The notes under the pieces are model-generated. The model saw only the letters and a list, made by a program, of their open reading frames with translations. It was not told where the DNA came from and searched no databases. Shown piece by piece: positions 54,542 to 63,743 of a DNA stretch of 64,000 nt (the stretch's first letter is position 1; each line of letters opens with the position of its first letter). The position numbers and the translations under genes were made by a program. This DNA comes from Calothrix sp. FI2-JRJ7 (GTDB lineage: Bacteria > Cyanobacteriota > Cyanobacteriia > Cyanobacteriales > Nostocaceae). The DNA is taken from NCBI GenBank assembly GCA_019359675.1, contig JAHHGX010000008.1:1-64000 (forward strand). Reading direction: 5' to 3'.

Positions 54542-55756
54542 TTAATTTGTGGGGATTTTTTGAATTTGCTCTGAGAAGTAACCATCTTCGTATTGTAGCT
54601 GTCGGGCAATTTTGAGTCCTTCTTCAAATGCACTCCGAGCTTGAGGAAACTGCTTACGCTGCAAATACATTTGTCCAATTTGGTCGTAAGCAGTCATCAT
54701 TCCATAAAAATTACCAGCAAGTTCTTCGCTTTGAAGTAAAATTTGGCTCGTTTGCAGTGCTTCATCGATTTGCCCTTGCGAGCGGTATAATGCTACTAAC
54801 TTTTGTAACGCTTCACCCGCACGCACGAATTGCTCTTGTTCCCAAGCGATGGTATAAGCTTGTTGGTAATTTTGAAATGCATTCTCTAATTGACTAGGGT
54901 CTTGTTTCGCTAAAGCTTCGTAACTATTAGCTATAGCCATCTTTAATGTCGGTAGTTCTGCTAAATTATTATCTTTCGTGTAAATTGCTGCCAGTTTGTT
55001 GCGAACAGTAACTGACTGCTGCGGTAGTCTCGCTTGGTCATATATATAAGCAAGCTGTTCTAGGTATGTTATTTCATTGGTTCGGTCATTTCTAGTTGAA
55101 GCCAAACTCAACAACTCCTCATAATTCGCTGCTGCTTGAGGATAATCAAACCAACTCATATGAATTGATGCAATTGTAGTTAAAGTTTCTACTTCTGCTG
55201 TAGTATTTTGCTGTTGTCGCACTTGTGTTAGCACTTGGTTGTAAACTTCAATTGCTAGTTTAGGCGCCCGCACATTTTGGTAAGCTTGACCTAGCGCTCG
55301 TAGCACTTCTAAGTCAGTAAGAGGTTGTAATTTCTTCGGTTTTTGAATCGACTGTAACCGTTGTGTAATATATTGCACTTGTGGACGGTCATTTTCTCGC
55401 CAAGCAATTTCACCAACTCTTGACAAAGCTTGTACTTCTGCCAAATTTCCTAAATATCGACGTAAACGTAGCTCTCGGTTCCAAGTATCAAAAGCTTCTT
55501 CCCTATTACCTGCTTGAAGTTTAGCATTAGCTTCTTGGTTAAGATTATTTAGTGCTGCTTCTAACTGCTGTTGTTCACTAGGAGTTAAAGGTTGTTGGTC
55601 GAGCTTGCGTGCAGGTAGTAATGGGTCAGAAACTCTTATTTCTAAGGGGTTGGGAGGAAACTTATCAGGTGACTGCGGTTTTTTAGTTTGTGCCAGTACA
55701 GAAGAAGTTGATATTAAAGATAAAGCCAAGGCAGCGATAATACTTAAACGACGCAT
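54542..55756 (-). CDS. Secreted TPR-repeat protein
   Basis: 404 residues. Signal peptide MRRLSIIAALALSLISTSSVLAQ, a Pro-rich stretch (26-60), then helix pairs of TPR type across the rest (RNEAFDTWNRELRLRRYLGNLAEVQALSRVGEIAW-like, AYDQIGQMYLQRKQFPQARSAFEEGLKIARQLQ). Predicted periplasmic or envelope scaffold. Convergent with the glycosyltransferase; no direct link to glycolipid synthesis is seen. Confidence 0.88.
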   Translation of the reverse strand: MRRLSIIAALALSLISTSSVLAQTKKPQSPDKFPPNPLEIRVSDPLLPARKLDQQPLTPSEQQQLEAALNNLNQEANAKLQAGNREEAFDTWNRELRLRRYLGNLAEVQALSRVGEIAWRENDRPQVQYITQRLQSIQKPKKLQPLTDLEVLRALGQAYQNVRAPKLAIEVYNQVLTQVRQQQNTTAEVETLTTIASIHMSWFDYPQAAANYEELLSLASTRNDRTNEITYLEQLAYIYDQARLPQQSVTVRNKLAAIYTKDNNLAELPTLKMAIANSYEALAKQDPSQLENAFQNYQQAYTIAWEQEQFVRAGEALQKLVALYRSQGQIDEALQTSQILLQSEELAGNFYGMMTAYDQIGQMYLQRKQFPQARSAFEEGLKIARQLQYEDGYFSEQIQKIPTN

Positions 55757-55903
55757 AATTAGTTTCCCTTATTTTTAACTATATATAGTCAATGACGGCA
55801 TTAATGCAAAAATTCTCCTGCCCTGGAAGTAGCCACAAGCTCTACAATAAAAGTAGCAATATGAATCAATTTTGACCTGATTATATTATCCGAAACTGGC
55901 ATA

Positions 55904-56494
55904 ATGACACATTCTACAGATGTTGCATCTTTAGCGCGCTTGATGGCAGCGGACTTTAGCAACCAAGAACAAGCTTACGAAAACCCGCCTTTTTTTGCTC
56001 ACATCCGTGTTTGCATCCGCCCTTTGCCCCAAGAACTTTTATCTGGGGTAACATTGTTTCTTGAACAAGCTTATCATTTTGCCCTAAATCAACCTTACCG
56101 AATGCGGGTAATGAAGTTGATACCATCTGATAACCATATTCAGATTGAACACTATACCCTTAAAAACGAAGAAAAATATTACGGTGCCTCGCGCGAACCA
56201 GAACGTTTACAATCACTAACACAAGACGAACTCGTAAAAATGCCCGGTTGCAACATGATAGTTGAGTGGACAGGTACAAGCTTTAAAGGTAAAGTCGAAC
56301 CAGGCAAAGGTTGTGTAGTCGAACGTGACGGCAAAAAAACCTATCTAGACAACGAATTTGAAATTAGCGAAAAAGAATTTTTCAGCCTAGACCGAGGACG
56401 AGACTTTGAAACCAACGAACACGCATGGGGTTCCATCGCAGGCGCCTTCCACTTCGTGCGTTGGGCTAATTTTGCGGATGAAGTAAAAGTTTAA
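55904..56494 (+). CDS. cpcT: CpcT/CpeT-type phycobiliprotein chromophore lyase
   Basis: 196 residues of the CpcT family, T-type lyase that attaches phycocyanobilin to Cys155-equivalent of beta-phycocyanin (or phycoerythrocyanin). Motifs: ADFSNQEQAYENPPFFAHIRVCIRPLP, QAYHFALNQPYRMRVMKL, MPGCNMIVEWTGTSFKG and DRGRDFETNEHAWGSIAGAFHF. Cytosolic. Full length, single gene, a marker of a phycobilisome-bearing cyanobacterium. CpeT paralogues act on phycoerythrin; the subtype is assigned by overall resemblance. Confidence 0.92.
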   Translation: MTHSTDVASLARLMAADFSNQEQAYENPPFFAHIRVCIRPLPQELLSGVTLFLEQAYHFALNQPYRMRVMKLIPSDNHIQIEHYTLKNEEKYYGASREPERLQSLTQDELVKMPGCNMIVEWTGTSFKGKVEPGKGCVVERDGKKTYLDNEFEISEKEFFSLDRGRDFETNEHAWGSIAGAFHFVRWANFADEVKV

Positions 56495-56848
56495 CCCTAT
56501 TAAGCTGCTGCACACCCAAAAACAACATTTGTCATCTGAACGCAGCGAAGAATCTCAAGGTCTCAAAATTTAAACAAGACTGACGAGATGCTTCACTACG
56601 TTCAGCATGACATGCTTTATAGAGCCATATCAGGAATTGTATCTATGATTAAATCAATTTACGGGTACTCAAACAATAAGTCAAATTGTCAATATCCGTG
56701 TGCAAATTATTACAATGGTTTAATATAAACTTTACTAAATAGGTGCCTTACTAAGCTGCTCGCATTTAAGGGTAAAAGCCCAAGCTGGTATTAACAGGCG
56801 CCTGTAAATCCAACAGTGCCGCTTGTATAAAGGCTCTCTATTATAAAA
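56495..56848. repeat. Spacer with a GTCATCTGAACGCAGCG...GTTCAGCATGAC element
   Basis: 56533-56611 is an imperfect 80-bp palindrome (GTCATCTGAACGCAGCGAAGAATCTC at the left, GAGATGCTTCACTACGTTCAGCATGAC-like at the right), the same class as at 49396. The remainder is AT-rich and holds one CAGGCGCCTG site. Confidence 0.65.
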
Positions 56849-57433
56849 TTAATCACTACTGCTTTGTTTATGCCAGTAGTTTTTTGCGAGACTTGCTAAA
56901 TTAACCGCTGCAAATTTTTGTACACTTGCATCTGGGTCATTATTTTTTAATTCTTCTAGAGGTTCTCGAAATTGAAGCCAACCTAAATAAGTAGTAGAAA
57001 AAATTGCTGCTTTTCTAACATCTACGTCGCTAGCATACATCATAGTTTTCAAGTCATGAAAAATTTTTGGATCATAATCTTGAGTACTTGCAGCAGATAG
57101 ACGAAGAATGACATTAATACATTCATTTTTTTCTGTGACTTTTTCTAATTTCTCTTGTAGCTCATAAGTACTGTAAGTTTCTAAAGACGCACGAATTTTT
57201 TCAGCTATTTTCTCTTGATTTTTTCCTTGAATCAGTATGTACCGTGCATTAATGTAAAAATCTTCAATATAGTGAATGCCTGTTTGTTCATCTGGGGTTG
57301 TCCAAATTTTGGTTAGAGGCGTTTTTTCGGTACGAGGACAAATATCATCTAGTTCCCAGCTTTGTTGCCAAGCCAAGCGGCTAATATCATCATTGGAAAC
57401 AGACTCTTTAAGTACAATTCGTAAGTCACTCAT
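56849..57433 (-). CDS. HEAT-repeat-like protein of unknown function
   Basis: 194 residues. The C-terminal half (about 100-185) has alpha-helical HEAT-like repeats (KTMMYASDVDVRKAAIFSTTYLGWLQFREPLEELKNNDPDASVQKFAAVNLASLAKNY). The N-terminal half is mixed alpha/beta (LAWQQSWELDDICPR, IHYIEDFYINARYILIQG). Likely a protein-interaction factor in the cytosol. It begins 15 bp after the 318-residue gene, so they form a two-gene operon. Confidence 0.75.
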   Translation of the reverse strand: MSDLRIVLKESVSNDDISRLAWQQSWELDDICPRTEKTPLTKIWTTPDEQTGIHYIEDFYINARYILIQGKNQEKIAEKIRASLETYSTYELQEKLEKVTEKNECINVILRLSAASTQDYDPKIFHDLKTMMYASDVDVRKAAIFSTTYLGWLQFREPLEELKNNDPDASVQKFAAVNLASLAKNYWHKQSSSD

Positions 57434-57447
57434 TTTTTGCTATCCTT

Positions 57448-58404
57448 CTACTCAAGAGTAAAGAATTTTTTCGCATCTATTATAAGTATATCTGGCAAGT
57501 TATCGAGCGCGCGTTGCAAGTCGGCTTCACTTTTGATTAAAGGATTATCTCCTTGGCTCTTCGATAATAAATAACGAACTAACCATTCTCTTTCATTGCT
57601 GAGAAACCTTTGTACTTGCTGGTCGGTTGCTTTTTGTTGATATTCTCCAACTCTTACAAACCCTAAATATATATCGGCTTCATGTGCGACTTTGGCTATT
57701 TTTTTAGGTGACATCAGGTTGAGGGTGACAAATGCTTCTTCTGGCGTAATCGCTCCTTGCTTCATTAACTCAAGGTTAATTGGAATTGTAACTGTTGCTG
57801 CTAATCCCCGTCCTGGTTCTACATCGAACATTAGCCTGGTAATAGCTTTTACTTTCTCTTTGTACTGTGGATATTTTGCAAAAGCTTTCGGAACGCGTCC
57901 TATTTGAATAAGCATCTCCATTGCTTGTACAACATCAATCGGAGTTAAACCTGTGTCTTCTTCCAACTGCCTCAATTCTGACATTAATTCTTGATATTTA
58001 CCTCCTTGAGTTACGAAAATACTACCTGGAAGCTTACTTCCAGTTTGTACCTCTCTTACTGGTTTATCATCTGGAGAATTTTCTCCAAAGGCAAAATACT
58101 CATTAGTCCAAGGCAAACGCTCTGCTGAAGCTACGTCTATTTGTGCAGCAAAATGACCTTCTTGATTGGGAATAATGATGGGTTCATCTAGCGTACCAGC
58201 TTGTTGTCTTTTTTGTCGCTGCTGTTGTGGTGTTTCAAATTTTTCTTGTTCATCTTCACTTGCTTCAAGTTTTCGCTTGTAAAGTTCTTGTAAGCCTTTA
58301 CTACGAAGTAATTGTGCAGCTTGCCGTAGTTGTCGGTTGGGTTGTTCTCCCCGTGCATTAACAAATTTTCTAATTGCACTTTCTTCCATTCCATCAACTA
58401 CCAC
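57448..58404 (-). CDS. Uncharacterised protein upstream of the HEAT-like gene (318 aa)
   Basis: Not recognised. Charged N-terminal region (about 20-70, EDEQEKFETPQQQRQKRQQAG), a middle with TQGGKYQELMSELRQLEEDTGLTPIDVVQAMEMLIQIGRVPKAFAKYPQYKEKVKAITRLMFD, then ATVTIPINLELMKQGAITPEEAFVTLNLMSPKKIA. Soluble, mostly helical. Starts at GTG 58404 or ATG 58389; I cannot choose. Co-transcribed with the HEAT-like gene, which may bind it. Confidence 0.65.
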   Translation of the reverse strand: MVVDGMEESAIRKFVNARGEQPNRQLRQAAQLLRSKGLQELYKRKLEASEDEQEKFETPQQQRQKRQQAGTLDEPIIIPNQEGHFAAQIDVASAERLPWTNEYFAFGENSPDDKPVREVQTGSKLPGSIFVTQGGKYQELMSELRQLEEDTGLTPIDVVQAMEMLIQIGRVPKAFAKYPQYKEKVKAITRLMFDVEPGRGLAATVTIPINLELMKQGAITPEEAFVTLNLMSPKKIAKVAHEADIYLGFVRVGEYQQKATDQQVQRFLSNEREWLVRYLLSKSQGDNPLIKSEADLQRALDNLPDILIIDAKKFFTLE

Positions 58405-58914
58405 AAACGCTTGAGAAGTTTTGCCAGCCGCAAATCAACAATTTTAGGCAATTTTTCTATCTTACCAAATCACAGCAGAAAATTAGCATTCGGGAGCAAA
58501 CCTGTTTTTTAGACCTTGGAGACTATATTTTAAACGCGGAACGGTGCCTGTAAATAAAACGACTTTATAAAAATAATATTATAGTTTATATCACGGGGGC
58601 TTATACTACTGGCGCCAAAACTTAATTATTAACGGTACTACTTGTTAGCTTAACCAGTAGTACTATCTAAATTACGCATAAACCGTATATTAATTTGTTG
58701 TAAATATAACTAACTATTACAGTCCTCTAAAGAGGACTTTGATTATTAGCATTGGGTTCGCAACCCGATGCGGGTAGGAACGCTGAGTTGATTTATAACA
58801 TTATATTTCACCACAGAGACGCAGAGAACACAGAGGAGGGGAGTATAAGCATACGATTGGGAATAAGAGTGTTAAAATCCAAATAATTTTTAGTTAATAT
58901 TCATACACAACTAT
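58405..58914. other. Spacer upstream of the ABC ATPase gene with small hairpins
   Basis: AGTCCTCT/AGAGGACT (58731-58748) and GCATTGGGTT/AACCCGATGC (58759-58780) hairpins. CACAGAGACGCAGAG follows near 58812, a repeat often seen in bacterial spacers. No plausible gene. Confidence 0.6.
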
Positions 58915-60786
58915 ATGAGTGATACTATATTATCCGTTCGCAACCTACGTGTTGAGTTTCCAGGCGATGGTAAAACCGTCAAAGCTGTTGATGATATATC
59001 GTTTGACCTGCGTCGTGGCGAAACTCTCGGCATTGTAGGAGAATCAGGAAGCGGCAAATCTGTTACTTCGTTTGCTGTTATGGGTTTGTTACAGTCTCCG
59101 GGACGGGTAACTAAGGGTGAAATTTTGTTTTCTGCCCAGCCAAATACCCCACCTGTTAATTTGGTGGAACTACCTGCGAAGCAAATGCAGCTTTACCGGG
59201 GTGGTGATATTGCTATGATTTTCCAAGAACCGATGAGTTCGCTTAACCCTGTATTTACTATTGGTTATCAGCTTATTGAAGCTATTTTACGTCACCAAAA
59301 TATTTCTGCTGGTGAAGCTAAACAAAAAGCTATCGCTGGTTTGCAAGAAGTTAAGCTTCTCCCTAGCGATGAGCAGTTACGTGAGCAGTATTTGGAAACA
59401 GCAAAGCAAACTGGTTCATCTGTGGAACCTCAAAAAATTTCTGAGCTAATTAACCTGCACAAAGATTCAATGCTCCAACGTTACCCCCATCAACTTTCGG
59501 GGGGACAACTGCAACGGGTGATGATAGCGATGGCTATTTCTTGTAACCCGTTATTACTAATTGCCGATGAACCTACTACTGCGCTTGATGTTACTGTACA
59601 AGCAACAATTATTGATTTGCTACGCGAGTTACAACAAACGCGCGATATGGCGTTGATTTTTATTACTCACGATTTAGGCTTAATATCAGAAGTTGCTGAT
59701 AATATCGCTGTAATGTATAAAGGTAATGTTGTTGAGCAAGGCGCCTCTAATCAAATTTTTAACAATCCTCAGCATCCATATACTAAGGGATTAGTCGCTT
59801 GTCGTCCAACACTTAATAGTCGTCCTGTGAAGCTTCTTACCGTTTCTGACTATATGAGTGTTGAAGAAACACCAACAGGAGAAATGGTTATTCAAGGTAA
59901 ATCACCCTCGGAACCTATCGAAATTAGTTTTGAAGAAATTAATCGGCGCCTAGATAACCTTGACAAAGAACCAGCACTCGTACAAATCAAAAATCTGAAA
60001 GTCGGTTTTCCCATCAAAGGAGTATTTGGTGCTACTAAACGCTACTTCTGGGCGGTAAATGATGTATCGTTTGATATCAAACACGGCGAAACCTTGGGAC
60101 TTGTGGGTGAGTCGGGATGTGGAAAAAGTACGCTCGCTCGTACATTGTTAAGACTTATTGAACCAACTAGTGGGCAAATTATCTTTGAAAATAAGGATAT
60201 AACTGGACTTAAAGGTGAAGAATTACAAAAATTGCGGCGCCAGATGCAAATTGTATTCCAAAATCCATTTAGTGCCCTCGACCCACGCATGAAAGTTGGG
60301 GAAGCAATAATGGAACCGTTAGTAATTCACAGTATCGGTAAAAGCAAAAAAGAACAGCGCGAACGTGCAGCATACCTTCTCGAACGAGTTGGACTTAGTG
60401 CTGACGCAATGAACCGCTACCCGCACCAATTTTCTGGAGGACAACGGCAACGGGTTTGTATAGCACGCGCTCTAGCTTTAAATCCTAAGTTTATTATTTG
60501 CGATGAGTCAGTGTCCGCACTCGATGTATCTGTACAAGCACAGGTATTAAACTTGCTCAAAGAACTGCAAGAAGAATTTGGCTTGACTTACATATTTATT
60601 TCCCACGATTTAAGCGTAGTCAAATTTATGAGTGATAGAATTATGGTCATGAACCGTGGTCAAATTGTCGAAGAAGGCAGAGCCGAAGAAATTTACCGCG
60701 AACCCAAACAAGAATATACGCAAAAGCTTATTGCATCAATTCCTACAGGTAGTGCTGAAAGAATTAAGCAACGCCAAGCCTCATAA
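58915..60786 (+). CDS. Fused DppD-DppF-like ABC transporter ATP-binding protein
   Basis: 623 residues with two complete ABC ATPase units of the oligopeptide/glutathione (OppD/OppF, GsiA) type. Unit 1: GESGSGKS at 42-49, LSGGQLQRV near 197, DEPTTALD. Unit 2 (from about 350): GESGCGKST near 399, [27 protein letters not shown]. Each unit carries the extra C-terminal oligopeptide-transporter segment ([26 protein letters not shown]). It would energise a peptide or nickel-like importer whose permeases and binding protein are encoded elsewhere; none is adjacent. Uncommonly for this family both ATPases are in one chain, as in GsiA. Confidence 0.95.
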   Translation: MSDTILSVRNLRVEFPGDGKTVKAVDDISFDLRRGETLGIVGESGSGKSVTSFAVMGLLQSPGRVTKGEILFSAQPNTPPVNLVELPAKQMQLYRGGDIAMIFQEPMSSLNPVFTIGYQLIEAILRHQNISAGEAKQKAIAGLQEVKLLPSDEQLREQYLETAKQTGSSVEPQKISELINLHKDSMLQRYPHQLSGGQLQRVMIAMAISCNPLLLIADEPTTALDVTVQATIIDLLRELQQTRDMALIFITHDLGLISEVADNIAVMYKGNVVEQGASNQIFNNPQHPYTKGLVACRPTLNSRPVKLLTVSDYMSVEETPTGEMVIQGKSPSEPIEISFEEINRRLDNLDKEPALVQIKNLKVGFPIKGVFGATKRYFWAVNDVSFDIKHGETLGLVGESGCGKSTLARTLLRLIEPTSGQIIFENKDITGLKGEELQKLRRQMQIVFQNPFSALDPRMKVGEAIMEPLVIHSIGKSKKEQRERAAYLLERVGLSADAMNRYPHQFSGGQRQRVCIARALALNPKFIICDESVSALDVSVQAQVLNLLKELQEEFGLTYIFISHDLSVVKFMSDRIMVMNRGQIVEEGRAEEIYREPKQEYTQKLIASIPTGSAERIKQRQAS

Positions 60787-60799
60787 AATTTAATACAGT

Positions 60800-60827
60800 A
60801 GTAGGGTGGGCACTGCCCACCCTACTA
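60800..60827. terminator. GTAGGGTGGGCACTGCCCACCCTAC hairpin behind the ABC gene
   Basis: AGTAGGGTGGGCA/TGCCCACCCTACT arms with almost no loop, 15 bp past the stop. Suits a terminator, and also marks DNA just left of the IscB element. Confidence 0.7.
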
Positions 60828-60845
60828 TCTAGTATGTGACAACTC

Positions 60846-61100
60846 CACACACTGACACCCTACGGGGTACAGTGTGGGCTTCCTTGCGAAATTAAGGAGC
60901 GTGTCATTAGTCTGAGTAGCTCGTTATACCAGAGTTACTACGTTTTTTGAGAATACATAGGCACTTCAATGTGTAGGTCTGGTAAACCGTTTTCTAGCAT
61001 TGAACACTGCGGGTAGTAATTAAACATGGTTCTGGAGTTAAGGACAAAGTGTTGCTACTTTAAAACCTCAAAAAACATTGACAAAGAAAACCACCCACAA
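60846..61100 (+). ncRNA. Probable omega RNA (OMEGA guide RNA scaffold) of the IscB system
   Basis: About 250 nt of noncoding DNA directly upstream of iscB, where the family encodes its omega RNA. It starts with a stem CACACTG (60848-60854)/CAGTGTG (60870-60876) capped by ACCC-TACG-GGGT, followed by TCCTT/AAGGA (60881-60898), AGTAGCTC/GAGTTACT (about 60917-60943) and a long-range pair TTCAATG (60965-60971)/CATTGAA (60998-61004). This succession of paired elements, with no ORF, fits a structured scaffold. The guide would be the 15-20 nt just 5' of about 60846, that is DNA flanking the element. Exact ends are unknown. Confidence 0.6.
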
Positions 61101-61137
61101 GGGATGAACTCTTTATTAGTTCAACAACGACAAAACA

Positions 61138-62463
61138 ATGAAAGTATTAGTTATCAACAAACATGGTCAACCATTAATGCCAACATCACCTCGAAGAGCT
61201 AGGTTACTTTTATCTTCAGGAAAAGCCAAAATTGTTGGGCGTGACCCTTTTACTATTCAATTAAATTACGGTTCTAGCGGTTACAAACAAGAAGTAACAC
61301 TTGGACTTGATGCTGGTTATCAACATATAGGATTTAGTGCAATTACTGAATCACATGAATTGATTGGTGGAGAATTAGAATTATTAGACGGAGTGTCAGA
61401 ACGTATTACAGAGCGTTCAAAATATCGTAGACAAAGAAGAAGTAGATTAAGACATCGCGCACCTAGATTTGACAATCGTATACGTAATTTGGGGTGGCTG
61501 GCTCCATCAATTCAACATAAACTTGATGTTCATTTAAAGATTGTTGAACGAATTAAGTCAAGATTACCAGTAACAAAAATTATTGTTGAAACAGCAAACT
61601 TTGATATTCAAAAAATAAAAAATCCAGAAATAGAAGGCAAGCAATATCAAGAAGGCGAGCAACTAGGTTATTGTAACTTAACATGTTATATTAGACATCG
61701 TGATGGTTATAAATGTCAAAATCCCAACTGTAAAGGTAAGTCAGAAGTTTTACAAATTCATCATATTGGATATTGGTTTACGAGACCAGACAGAAGTAAT
61801 AGACCAGGAAATTTAATTACGCTTTGTGAGAAATGTCATGTTCCAGCTAACCATGAAAAAGGTAAATTTTTATTTGGTTGGGAACCAAAGGTTAAATCTT
61901 TTAAAGCAGAAAGTTTTATGTGTACAATTTATAAAAAGCTTTTAGACATCTTAAACGCAGAACAAGCTTATGGTTATGAGACTAAGTTTAATCGAGAACA
62001 GCTTGAACTACCAAAGAGCCACCACAATGATGCTTTTATAATAGCAGGTGGACAAAATCAAGTTAGAATTAAGCCTTTAATATTAGAACAAATACGTAGA
62101 AATAAACGTTCAATGGAGCAATTTTATGATGCAAAATATATTGATACTAGAACAGGTAAAAAAGAATCAGGAAGCATACTATTTTCTGGTAGACGCACAA
62201 GAAATAAAAACTTAAATGCTGAAAATTTAAGAGTTTATCGTGGTCAAAAATTGTCAAAAGGTTCTAGACGTATTAAGAAACAAAGATACCCATATAACCC
62301 AAATGATTATGTTGAGTTTGAGAATAAAAAATATCGAGTTATTGGTATGCAAAATCTTGGCACTGGTGTTAAAATTGCAAATTATCCAGGTGTGGCGAAT
62401 AAAGTAGTAAGTGTTTCCAAGGTTAAACCAATTAAACGTAGGTCAGGAATATGCGGAAAATAA
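61138..62463 (+). CDS. iscB: IscB RNA-guided nuclease (PLMP - RuvC - HNH)
   Basis: 441 residues, apparently intact. PLMP at 12-15; RuvC-I LGLDAG with Asp58; arginine-rich bridge helix about 93-110; RuvC-II VETANFD with Glu151; HNH domain about 180-235 with CxxxxC at 193/198, HH at 208-209 and CEKC at 230-233; RuvC-III SHHNDAF with His295/296 and Asp298; basic C-terminal domain (about 305-441). IscB is the IS605-like transposon nuclease ancestral to Cas9 that uses an omega RNA and nicks each strand with RuvC and HNH. No TnpA gene is adjacent, as usual for this class. No obvious Shine-Dalgarno; the preceding region looks like the omega RNA. Confidence 0.93.
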   Translation: MKVLVINKHGQPLMPTSPRRARLLLSSGKAKIVGRDPFTIQLNYGSSGYKQEVTLGLDAGYQHIGFSAITESHELIGGELELLDGVSERITERSKYRRQRRSRLRHRAPRFDNRIRNLGWLAPSIQHKLDVHLKIVERIKSRLPVTKIIVETANFDIQKIKNPEIEGKQYQEGEQLGYCNLTCYIRHRDGYKCQNPNCKGKSEVLQIHHIGYWFTRPDRSNRPGNLITLCEKCHVPANHEKGKFLFGWEPKVKSFKAESFMCTIYKKLLDILNAEQAYGYETKFNREQLELPKSHHNDAFIIAGGQNQVRIKPLILEQIRRNKRSMEQFYDAKYIDTRTGKKESGSILFSGRRTRNKNLNAENLRVYRGQKLSKGSRRIKKQRYPYNPNDYVEFENKKYRVIGMQNLGTGVKIANYPGVANKVVSVSKVKPIKRRSGICGK

Positions 62464-62781
62464 ATAAGAAGAGGGTTTGTTTTACAGGCGCGAACACTGG
62501 GATCTGCGACTTCGGGATAAGATGGAAATTCAAACCTTGACCCAAACCGAATAAGTTATAATAGATACGGTTTTAAATACCTATATGAAAAAGTTTGAAT
62601 AAATTGATGTCGAAGTTTATTGATAAATATTTTGGTAAAAACTCAAATAAAGAAACTATCTTTTTCTGCAGAGCAGAAATTTGATAGTTCCAAGGTTTCT
62701 TTTTTACCTCGCATTCATCTTAACACCAAGCGGAGTACCGCTATGGTGTAAGGCTTCTGCTGTTCCAGCTAAAATAAAATA
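62464..62781. terminator. 3' flank of iscB: a rho-independent-type terminator and a right-end-like hairpin
   Basis: AACTATC (62654-62660) pairs with GATAGTT (62683-62689), and inside it TTCTGC pairs with GCAGAA; a TTTCTTTTTT run follows (62696-62705). Further on, ACACCAAGCGG/CCGCTATGGTGT (62733-62758) forms a hairpin with one bulge, like the subterminal hairpins of IS200/IS605 right ends, 23 bp before the hydrolase ATG. The left and right element limits cannot be fixed by eye. Confidence 0.6.
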
Positions 62782-63642
62782 ATGTTTGCCAAAATTAGAG
62801 ACACAGAAATATTCTTTGATATTGAAGGGTGTAGTGTAGTAGTTGAAAATAACCGTACCTACACAAAGCCCACTGCTTTTTTAATTCACGGTGGCCCTGG
62901 CGCCGACCATACTGGTTATAAGCCGACTTTTTCAGCTTTAACACGTAGATTGCAATTAGTATATTTTGACCACCGTGGACAAGGACGTTCTAAACGTGGC
63001 GCCAAGGAAACTTACACTCTCGATAATAATGTCGAGGATATGGAAGCTTTGCGTCAATATTTAGGACTTGACAAAATTGTCGTTATCGGCACTTCGTATG
63101 GTGGTATGGTTGGGTTGTCCTATGCTATCTGTTATCCTCAAAATGTCTCGCATCTTATTATTATTGTTAGCACTGCGAGTTATAAATTCTTGGAGCGGGC
63201 AAAGCAAATTTTAGCTGAACGCGGAACTGAAGCACAAAATATTATTGCCCAGCGACTTTGGGATGGTAATTTTGAGAATGAAGAACAATTGCGCGATTAC
63301 TTTAAAATTCTGGCGCCGATGTATTCACTCAAACATGACCCAAATACATCTGTAAAAGTTTGGGATAATAAAATTCTTTCTATTGATGCGATTAATGAAG
63401 CATTTGGTGGATTTCTACGAACTTACGATGTGCGTGACCAATTATACAAGATTACCGCACCTACATTGGTAATCGGTGGGCGCCATGATTGGATATGCGC
63501 TCCTGAATTTTCAGAAGAAATTGCTAAAGGTATTAAAAACGCTGACTTAAGAATTTTTGAGAATAGTAGTCATTTAATCCGTGCAGATGAACCAGAAGCG
63601 CTCTTTGACGCAATAAATGGATTCTTAGTTTACAAGAATTAA
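62782..63642 (+). CDS. Alpha/beta hydrolase of the proline iminopeptidase type
   Basis: 286 residues. HGGPGADHTG (oxyanion loop), VYFDHRGQGRS and GTSYGGMVGL with the nucleophile Ser (about residue 110), catalytic Asp and His in the GGRHDWICAPEF and NSSHLIRADEPE stretches. HGGPG plus DQRG-like DHRGQGRS is typical of prolyl aminopeptidases and related lactonases; the substrate is not determined. It starts right after the IscB element. The stop overlaps by three bases the end of the DUF2283 remnant on the other strand. Confidence 0.9.
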   Translation: MFAKIRDTEIFFDIEGCSVVVENNRTYTKPTAFLIHGGPGADHTGYKPTFSALTRRLQLVYFDHRGQGRSKRGAKETYTLDNNVEDMEALRQYLGLDKIVVIGTSYGGMVGLSYAICYPQNVSHLIIIVSTASYKFLERAKQILAERGTEAQNIIAQRLWDGNFENEEQLRDYFKILAPMYSLKHDPNTSVKVWDNKILSIDAINEAFGGFLRTYDVRDQLYKITAPTLVIGGRHDWICAPEFSEEIAKGIKNADLRIFENSSHLIRADEPEALFDAINGFLVYKN

Positions 63643-63743
63643 TCAAGACGTTTGGAAGCTTCTAATATCTCTAAACCAACAACATTTCCATGAGAGTCGT
63701 TAAATATAATTCTCAGTATATCTACTTCTGGGTCATACAGCAA
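63639..63743 (-). pseudogene. Remnant of a DUF2283 protein
   Basis: The minus strand reads LLYDPEVDILRIIFNDSHGN, then VVGLEILEASKRLD and a stop. This is the second half of the DUF2283 pattern (Y-DPEVD-L-I ... GxEILxAS). The N-terminal part and a good start are missing; a TGA stands just upstream. DUF2283 genes often accompany toxin-antitoxin-like genes, but nothing of this kind is seen here. Identified by eye, about 34 codons. Confidence 0.55.

Noticed and set aside
58915-60786. ATPase of the HgdBC exporter
   Set aside because: Both ATPase units are of the oligopeptide importer class, not DevA/MacB-like.
61138-62463. TnpB or Cas9
   Set aside because: An HNH is present (unlike TnpB), the PLMP motif and the small size argue against Cas9, and there is no CRISPR or cas gene nearby.
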